The position numbers and the translations under genes were made by a program. The notes under the pieces were generated by a model, which was not told the origin of the DNA, searched no databases, and saw nothing but the letters and a program-made list of their open reading frames with translations. Below are positions 59,074 through 64,000 of a DNA stretch of 64,000 nucleotides, piece after piece. Positions within the stretch are counted from its first letter, which is position 1; every line of letters begins with the position of its first letter. This stretch comes from JAOEGB01 sp041262585 (GTDB lineage: Bacteria; Actinomycetota; Actinomycetes; Streptosporangiales; Streptosporangiaceae), in contig NZ_JBGCBZ010000012.1 of NCBI RefSeq assembly GCF_041262585.1, positions 1 to 64,000 of the forward strand. The letters are read 5' to 3'.

Positions 59074-60006
59074 TCAGTAGTGGCCGATGATCATGTTAGC
59101 GAGTCGCTGACCGGTCAGGTACCGGAAGATCTGCGCTCGGACAAGCTCGCGGGTGCGCCGCAACGACGCGGGAGTGCTCCCGGCGACATGGGGGGTGATC
59201 AGAACCCCCGGGGCGGTCCACAGGGGATGACCCGGCGGCAGCGGCTCCGGCGCGGTGACGTCGAGGGCGGCCCGCAGCCGCCCGCTCTGGAGCTCGGCCA
59301 CCAGCGCGCCGGTGTCGACGATCGAGCCGCGGGCGGCGTTCACGAGCACGGAGCCGTCCTTCATGGCGGCGAGGAACTTCGCGTCCACCAGGCCCGCCGT
59401 GTCCGCCGTGGCCGGAACGAGCAGGACCACCACGTCGGCCGATGGCAGCAGCCCGGGAAGCTCGTCCTGGCCGTGCACGTTCCCCCGGGCGGTCCTCGCC
59501 ACCCGGACGATCTCCACCTCGAAACCGGCCAGCCGCCGCTCCACCGCCTCGCCGATCGAGCCGTACCCGACGATAAGCACGGTGGAGTCCGCGAGCACGC
59601 CGGTGTGGTGATAGGTCCACTCGCCTCGCGCCTGAGCGGCGGCGAAGCCGGGGAACTCCCGCAGCACAGCGATCATCGCGCCCACCGCCCACTCGGCGGT
59701 GCCCGCGTCGTGGACGCCCCGGGCGTTGCAGAGCACCGCGTTCTCGGGCACGTGCGGGCGGTACGGCTCCACCCCCGCGGTCACGGTCTGGAGCAGGCGC
59801 AAGCCGGTCATGCGACCGAGGATGGCCGCGAGATCCGGCACCGGCTGAAGAGGCGGAACCCAGATCTCGACCTCCTCGGGAGCGCCGGGCAGCGCCGTCT
59901 TGCCGTCGTATACCGCGAGCTCCAGTGCCGGGGCATCGTCCGGCAGCTCTTTGGGCAAATCGGACAGTGCGTCCGCGATGTCCTGCGAGGCGACCCAGAT
60001 CTTCAC
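59074..60006 (-). CDS. D-2-hydroxyacid dehydrogenase (NAD-binding)
   Basis: 310 residues. Rossmann VLIVGYGSIGEAVERRLAGF, TADTAGLVDAKFLAAMKDGSVLVNAARGSIVDTGAL and ITPHVAGSTP with the catalytic His. Family of phosphoglycerate/hydroxypyruvate/glyoxylate reductases; exact substrate unknown. The catalytic Arg is in NAARGS. A GTG is chosen as start; a TTG nine bases upstream (GGAGG at nine bases) is possible. Divergent from the second sugar dehydrogenase with 60 bp between. Confidence 0.87.
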   Translation of the reverse strand: MKIWVASQDIADALSDLPKELPDDAPALELAVYDGKTALPGAPEEVEIWVPPLQPVPDLAAILGRMTGLRLLQTVTAGVEPYRPHVPENAVLCNARGVHDAGTAEWAVGAMIAVLREFPGFAAAQARGEWTYHHTGVLADSTVLIVGYGSIGEAVERRLAGFEVEIVRVARTARGNVHGQDELPGLLPSADVVVLLVPATADTAGLVDAKFLAAMKDGSVLVNAARGSIVDTGALVAELQSGRLRAALDVTAPEPLPPGHPLWTAPGVLITPHVAGSTPASLRRTRELVRAQIFRYLTGQRLANMIIGHY

Positions 60007-60071
60007 GAGAACCAACCTAGGGAACCTCCCTGGCCGAAGGCGAGTATGAGAAGCACGAGGAGGTCACGGAC

Positions 60072-61316
60072 ATGGTCGCAATAGGCCAAATAGGGCGCTC
60101 TAGGCAGGCTCTGGTGACGGCCGTCACGCTCGCCCTGGTCGCGGTGCCGGCGTGCTCGGCCACCCAGGCGACCGTCGCGAACGGCGGGAACACCCCCGCG
60201 ACCGTCGCGAACGACGGAAACACCTCCGCCACCGTGCGGGGCGGCGGGAACACTCCGGCGACCGTGCGGGGCGGCGGGAACACTCCGGCGACCGTGCGGG
60301 GCGGCGGGGACACCCCGGCTCCGCTGCCCAGCACGACCGCGGAGCCCCCTGGGCGACCGCGGACGCTGGTGACGGAGCTGGCGGTGCCGTGGGCCATCGC
60401 GTTCCTGCCTGACGGCGACGCGCTCGTGACGGAGCGGGACTCGGCGCGGCTGCTGCGCGTCACGCCCCAGGGACGCGCCTCCGAGACCGGTGTGATCCAG
60501 GGCGTCGCCCCCGGTGGCGAGGGCGGGCTCCTGGGCGTGGCCGTATCCCCGAAGTTCACGACTGATCACTACGTCTTCGTGTATTTCACGGCGGACGGCG
60601 ACAACCGGGTGGTCCGGTACCGCTACGACGGCCGGCTCTCCGACCCCGTCCCGCTGGTCACGGACATCCCCAAAGGACGCATCCACAACGGCGGCCGCCT
60701 GGCGTTCGGCCCGGACGGCTTCCTTTACGCCTCGACCGGGGAGACCGGCCACGAGGAATTCGCCCAGGACCGCGACTCCCTCGGCGGCAAGATCCTGCGG
60801 ATGACCGTGGACGGCAGGCCCGCCCCGGGCAACCCCTTCGGCACCCTCGTATGGACCTACGGCCACCGCAACGTCCAGGGCCTCGCCTGGGACGGCCGGG
60901 GCCACATGTACGCCACCGAGTTCGGCCAGAACACCTACGACGAGATCAACCTGATCGAGAAGGGCCACAACTACGGCTGGCCGGAGGTCGAGGGCATGGG
61001 CGGGGACCGGAGGTACACCGACCCACTGCTCACCTGGTCCACTGGCGAGGCCTCGCCGTCCGGGCTCGCGTACGCCGACGGCTCCCTTTGGGCCGCGGCG
61101 TTGCGGGGCGAGCGGCTCTGGCAGATCCCCCTGAGCGCGGACGGCGCCGTGGGCCGGCCTGTCGCCCGCTTCACCGGTCAGTACGGCAGGCTGCGCGCGG
61201 TCGCCACGGCTCCCGGCGGGACGCTGTGGGTCGGCACCAGCAACAGGGACGGCCGCGGATCACCCCGCCCGGGCGACGACCGCATCCTCCTCATCCCACC
61301 CCGCCCGGCGGCATGA
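60072..61316 (+). CDS. PQQ-dependent sugar dehydrogenase-like lipoprotein
   Basis: 414 residues. Lipobox AVPACS anchors it at Cys-28. Residues ~34-85 are five 10-residue repeats (GGNTPATVRG/ANDGNTS-type) encoded by tandem 30-bp units. The remainder is the sGDH six-bladed propeller: PWAIAFLPDGDALVTERD, GGEGGLLGVAVSP, IHNGGRLAFGPDGFLYASTGE, YGHRNVQGLAWD, NYGWPEVEG. Closest relative in the window is the propeller of the fusion protein. PQQ/Ca binding is inferred. AGGAGG is eight bases before the ATG. Confidence 0.88.
   Translation: MVAIGQIGRSRQALVTAVTLALVAVPACSATQATVANGGNTPATVANDGNTSATVRGGGNTPATVRGGGNTPATVRGGGDTPAPLPSTTAEPPGRPRTLVTELAVPWAIAFLPDGDALVTERDSARLLRVTPQGRASETGVIQGVAPGGEGGLLGVAVSPKFTTDHYVFVYFTADGDNRVVRYRYDGRLSDPVPLVTDIPKGRIHNGGRLAFGPDGFLYASTGETGHEEFAQDRDSLGGKILRMTVDGRPAPGNPFGTLVWTYGHRNVQGLAWDGRGHMYATEFGQNTYDEINLIEKGHNYGWPEVEGMGGDRRYTDPLLTWSTGEASPSGLAYADGSLWAAALRGERLWQIPLSADGAVGRPVARFTGQYGRLRAVATAPGGTLWVGTSNRDGRGSPRPGDDRILLIPPRPAA
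60172..60321 (+). repeat. 30-bp tandem repeats in the sugar-dehydrogenase gene
   Basis: Five units of GCGACCGTGCGGGGCGGCGG type (30 bp each, in frame) encode the repeated GGNTPATVRG linker between lipid anchor and propeller. Copies 3-5 are nearly identical, marking recent expansion. Confidence 0.85.
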
Positions 61317-61390
61317 GCACCCGCGCTCCGACGCGCATTGCCGTACGGCCCACGGGACCGCTCGGAGACCTACCGGCGTGAGCGCACGGG

Positions 61391-61450
61391 CCTCGGGCTT
61401 CGGGCTTCGGACTTCGGAGCCTCGGGCTTCGGAGCCTCGGGCTTCGCGGC
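61391..61450. repeat. 15-bp tandem repeat after the sugar-dehydrogenase gene
   Basis: GCCTCGGGCTTCGGA-type units run three to four times through the spacer between the convergent sugar dehydrogenase and VanW-family genes; an additional GGTTACTGAGCCGA duplicate lies at 61465 and 61480 by the VanW stop. Antisense reads PEAPKPEAPK, not evidently coding. Confidence 0.6.
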
Positions 61451-61481
61451 TCGTCGGCGACGAGGGTTACTGAGCCGAAGG

Positions 61482-63431
61482 TTACTGAGCCGAGCAGACG
61501 ACGGCTGCCTGAGGCTGATACACGGTCGTGAACGTCTGGCGGTCCACGACCTTGCCGTCACCCTGGAGGACCCGCGTCACCTCGGCGGTGAATCCAGGCT
61601 GCTCCGGCACCGGGACACACCCCTTGCCCCCGCCGTTCGCCGGCGGAAGATGCGTTAGCCGGGTTTTCACCGGCTCGCGGAGCTCCACGTCGTACCGCTT
61701 GGTGCTCCACAGGACGACCGTGAGCGAGGTGTCCGTGGCGGAGGCCTGGATCAGCACGCCATACGGCGAGTCGTTCTTCCACCGCAGGTCCGGTGCGGGA
61801 TAGGAGACCGCCGCGTCCATGCCGGCCGGATACTGCGGCGCGTACACCTCTGGGGCCGTGTGCTCCACGTCCGCGAGCCCGGCGCGCATCACGGCGTTCA
61901 GCATCGTCGTGGCGACCTGCGACATCCCGGCCACGTCGGACCCGGCCTTCCCCCGGATCATGGTGGCGGTGACCCCGCCGGAGAACCCCGCGGCGGCGTC
62001 CCGCCTCCCCACGAACTCGTTGAACGAGAACGTCTCCCCCGGCCTGACCAGGTGGTTGTTCAGCGACCGGGCGGCGGCCTGGATGTTGGCCACCCGCGGC
62101 AGACAGCAGTCATAGGACGTCGTGAACCGGCCGGCTTCCTCCGTGATGCCCATCTTCAGCGCGTCCTCGTCGGTCACGGCCGGCTGTCCGTCGGTCAGGG
62201 TCACCGGCACCCTACGGCTCGGGCCTTCGAGGGCCGCGAGGACGTCCGAGGCCAGCCGGTCGGTGTCCACTCGCTTGCCGGGCCGGCCGTGGACCAGGCT
62301 GGGCCGGCCGCGCACGATGGCGAAACCGGCGTCGCGTGCCGCCTGCCCTGGATCGACGAGTTGCCGTTCCAGACCGGCCACCGCCTTGGCGGCGTCGAAG
62401 TGGGGCCGCAGGGCATGGCCGTCCGGCGCGAAGGTGAGGTTCTCGGCGATGGCGGCGGGAGGGATCTGCACCGACCTGGCGCCGTTGGTCAGCGTGATCG
62501 GCCCGGCGACCGCGTCCTTCGCCAAGGCCAGCGCGCGGTGCACCGCGCCCTTGGTCACCTGAGGGGCTTCCTTGACCATCGCGGCCACGACCATGACATC
62601 CGGGCTGAGGTACGCCTCCTGGATGTCGAGGGCGACGGCCGTCCGGTCGATCCTGTGTCCCGCCCTCGGGTAGATCGGCACAGGGGTCAGTCCCTTGAAC
62701 GCGACGCCACCCTCCTGCGCCGGGTTCTCGAGGTAGGCGGCGACGTCCTTGGACACGGCCGCCGCGAGCTTCTCCCGATCGACCGAGATGACGGGCTTGA
62801 TCTCACGGCCGCCGGTGAGCGAGGCCCACACGTCCCCGGGGCTCGGAAAGCCGCTGGAGGCCTGCCGTACGGTGGCTTCCACGTCGAGTTGCAGGCCGGC
62901 GTCCTCCGGGTTCACCGTCAGCCGGCGCGCCGCCTGCCGCACGATGATGGGCGCCCTCATCTGGCCGTACAACCTCTCGCGGAGGGTCAGCATCGCGTCC
63001 GCCGTGGTCCGCCCCCCGATGTCGACGCCGAGGACCGTGGTGCCGGACACCACCCGGCCGGCCATGGAGACGGCAGGCACGAGGTAGAGGGCGAGAAGCA
63101 GCACCGAGAGGATGATCAACGCGTAGCGGCCCGTGCGGCTCTTGGGTTCCGGTTCTGGATCGAAGGCGACGGCCGGCTCGTCCTTGACCGTCGTCTCCGC
63201 CATGGGCCATGGCTCCACGGGCCGAGGGGGCGGCGGCAGGCTGCTCTGGCGCGGGACGTGCGCCGCGGCGGGCGCCGGTTGGGGCGAGCGGTCACCGAAG
63301 ATGTCGGCCGACACCCCGCGAGGAAGCGAGGCCGAGCCCGAACGCACCGGATGCTTCTTGGGCGGAGTGGGCGGAGGCACCGCCGCGAACGGATCCGTCG
63401 GCGGGTCGATGGACGCTCCGGCGTTCCGCAC
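61482..63431 (-). CDS. VanW-family membrane protein with peptidoglycan-binding (YoaR-like) domains
   Basis: 649 residues from a GTG. N-terminal ~95 residues Pro-rich, cytosolic; membrane helix ~102-125 (YALIILSVLLLALYLVPAV); two repeated beta modules (PG-binding_4-like; GVDIGGRTTADAMLTLRERL, VAGLERQLVDPG) and a C-terminal VanW domain (LNNHLVRPGETFSFNEFVGRRDAAAGFSGGVTATMI; the signature region of VanW). External, cell-wall associated; role in antibiotic tolerance or envelope unknown. Confidence 0.88.
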   Translation of the reverse strand: MRNAGASIDPPTDPFAAVPPPTPPKKHPVRSGSASLPRGVSADIFGDRSPQPAPAAAHVPRQSSLPPPPRPVEPWPMAETTVKDEPAVAFDPEPEPKSRTGRYALIILSVLLLALYLVPAVSMAGRVVSGTTVLGVDIGGRTTADAMLTLRERLYGQMRAPIIVRQAARRLTVNPEDAGLQLDVEATVRQASSGFPSPGDVWASLTGGREIKPVISVDREKLAAAVSKDVAAYLENPAQEGGVAFKGLTPVPIYPRAGHRIDRTAVALDIQEAYLSPDVMVVAAMVKEAPQVTKGAVHRALALAKDAVAGPITLTNGARSVQIPPAAIAENLTFAPDGHALRPHFDAAKAVAGLERQLVDPGQAARDAGFAIVRGRPSLVHGRPGKRVDTDRLASDVLAALEGPSRRVPVTLTDGQPAVTDEDALKMGITEEAGRFTTSYDCCLPRVANIQAAARSLNNHLVRPGETFSFNEFVGRRDAAAGFSGGVTATMIRGKAGSDVAGMSQVATTMLNAVMRAGLADVEHTAPEVYAPQYPAGMDAAVSYPAPDLRWKNDSPYGVLIQASATDTSLTVVLWSTKRYDVELREPVKTRLTHLPPANGGGKGCVPVPEQPGFTAEVTRVLQGDGKVVDRQTFTTVYQPQAAVVCSAQ

Positions 63432-63739
63432 GCCTCGGTCTCCTCCGGCTCAAGGGCAACTCCGTTCAGTTAACCCTAAAGCAGCCCCCATTGGATATGT
63501 CACAAAACAACGACCTTTAAAAGCATCCAAACCGGCTGAACCCCTCGAAATCCCGAGCGTGATCATGCACAGGTTCCCGCGCGTGCCGCACGGCATGCGC
63601 AAAACGTGAGCCGTGATCATGCACGCTTTCCCACGCAAGCCGTACGGCGTGCGGAAACTTACGCCGTGATCATGCATGCGCGGGACCGTGACGGACGCGC
63701 GGGCGGATCCGGTGAAGATACGCGGCGGGGTTACGGGAA
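63432..63739. other. Spacer between the VanW-family gene and gatB
   Basis: 308 bp, holding the VanW-family promoter side and repeat array G (63559-63677). The A+T-rich first 120 bp are the probable promoter; no ORF over 20 codons with a ribosome site. Confidence 0.6.
63559..63677 (+). repeat. Repeat array G: three forward cores, 54/53-bp spacing
   Basis: Cores at 63559, 63613 and 63666 (last is GTGATCATGCAT, lacking TTCCC). Spacers 1 and 2 are related (both have GCCGYACGGCRTGCG). Here the array points toward gatB, i.e. opposite to gatB's transcript, and no plus-strand gene precedes it: the one exception to the sense-orientation rule. Confidence 0.9.
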
Positions 63740-64000
63740 TTACTCCGCCACGCCGAGCTTCTCGAGGATGAGCGCGCGGGCGCGGCCGGCGTCGGCCTTG
63801 CCGCGGCTGGCCTTCATCACGCCGCCCACGAGAGCGCCCGCGGCGGCGATCTTCCCGGACCGCACCTTGTCCGCCGCGTCGGCGTTGTCGGCCAGGACCT
63901 GGTCGATGATGGCCGACAGCTCGCCCTCGTCATTGACGATCCGCAGGCCGCGCTTCTCCACGACCTCGTCCGGCGTGCCCTCCCCGGCGAGCACGCCCTC
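63740..64000 (-). CDS. gatB: Aspartyl/glutamyl-tRNA amidotransferase subunit B, C-terminal part
   Basis: The frame is open to the window edge. The visible 87 residues match the GatB C-terminal YqeY-like domain (EKRGLRIVNDEGELSAIIDQVLADNADAADKVRSGK, ALVGGVMKASRGKADAG region) and stop at 63740. In the full protein this binds the mischarged tRNA elbow; GatCAB converts Glu-tRNA-Gln to Gln-tRNA-Gln. Its presence explains a GltX that serves both tRNAs. Earlier part lies outside the window. Confidence 0.92.
   Translation of the reverse strand, partial: EGVLAGEGTPDEVVEKRGLRIVNDEGELSAIIDQVLADNADAADKVRSGKIAAAGALVGGVMKASRGKADAGRARALILEKLGVAE

Noticed and set aside
9074..63677. CRISPR array interpretation of the 53-bp repeats
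   Set aside because: Only two spacers per array, cores 12-20 bp with neighbouring spacers often similar to each other, arrays in both orientations, and no cas genes or leader in the window.

Overview
The window is chromosomal DNA from a high-GC actinobacterium. Codon third positions are almost all G or C, and many genes start with GTG. Gene content (coenzyme F420 gene cofC, gatB beside the ilvBNC region, tRNA-Gln/Glu beside gltX, leuCD beside ndgR, thiL–Lrp–DUF3515–ddl) fits a sporulating actinomycete of the Streptosporangiaceae type. That placement is inference from gene order and protein character; no rRNA is present. No phage, plasmid or intact insertion sequence is visible, and almost everything reads as core or near-core chromosome.

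Layout. 1-2.1 kb: the tail of an unidentified gene and a Ser/Pro-rich membrane-anchored protein. 2.1-9.1 kb: thiL, an Lrp-type RAM protein, a DUF3515 lipoprotein, ddl, a PLP trans-sulfuration enzyme, gpsA, plsC and cofC (thiamine, cell wall, methionine/cysteine, phospholipid and F420 metabolism). 9.3-11.8 kb: a divergent TetR/DHA2-efflux pair. 12-18 kb: HU, leuDC with its IclR-type regulator ndgR, an acidic protein and a thioesterase. 18.2-23 kb: tRNA-Gln and two tRNA-Glu, an M3 metallopeptidase, gltX and an FAH-family hydrolase. 23.4-29 kb: secreted enzymes (a CBM/FN3/PQQ-sugar-dehydrogenase/PEBP fusion, a heparinase-like lyase) and a MhuD-like heme monooxygenase. 29-34 kb: cimA with an attenuator, a methyltransferase, ilvE and leuB. 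34-39.6 kb: a ROK repressor facing a xylose-type ABC importer and a ROK kinase. 39.8-48.7 kb: a 36-residue protein, serA, an SseB-like protein, an MFS/GPH symporter and a PadR-controlled ABC export system. 48.8-52.1 kb: a secreted CAP protein, a DUF1707-FHA protein and a DacB-type PBP. 52.2-55.7 kb: ilvBNC with a leader-peptide attenuator. 55.9-64 kb: a membrane GGDEF/EAL protein, a D-2-hydroxyacid dehydrogenase, a second PQQ sugar dehydrogenase, a VanW-family protein and the end of gatB.

The metabolic theme is branched-chain amino acid synthesis. leuCD, cimA, ilvE, leuB and ilvBNC (plus serA) are spread over 42 kb in separate transcription units. Two of these (cimA and ilvBNC) carry short leader peptides rich in Leu/Ile/Val codons followed by intrinsic terminators, and leuC/ndgR share an operator region with duplicated sites.

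The most unusual structure is not a gene. A 12-bp core, GTGATCATGCAC, occurs 24 times (15 exact, 9 near-exact) in seven intergenic loci. Copies within a locus are spaced 51-54 bp apart, mostly exactly 53. The usual element is three cores: two 53-bp units whose cores are normally followed by RNNTTCCC-like sequence, closed by a terminal core lacking TTCCC. At two convergent gene pairs the elements form mirror images (three forward, three reverse) with a central hairpin, and in two cases the repeat supplies the stop codon of the gene. I know of no described element with this architecture.
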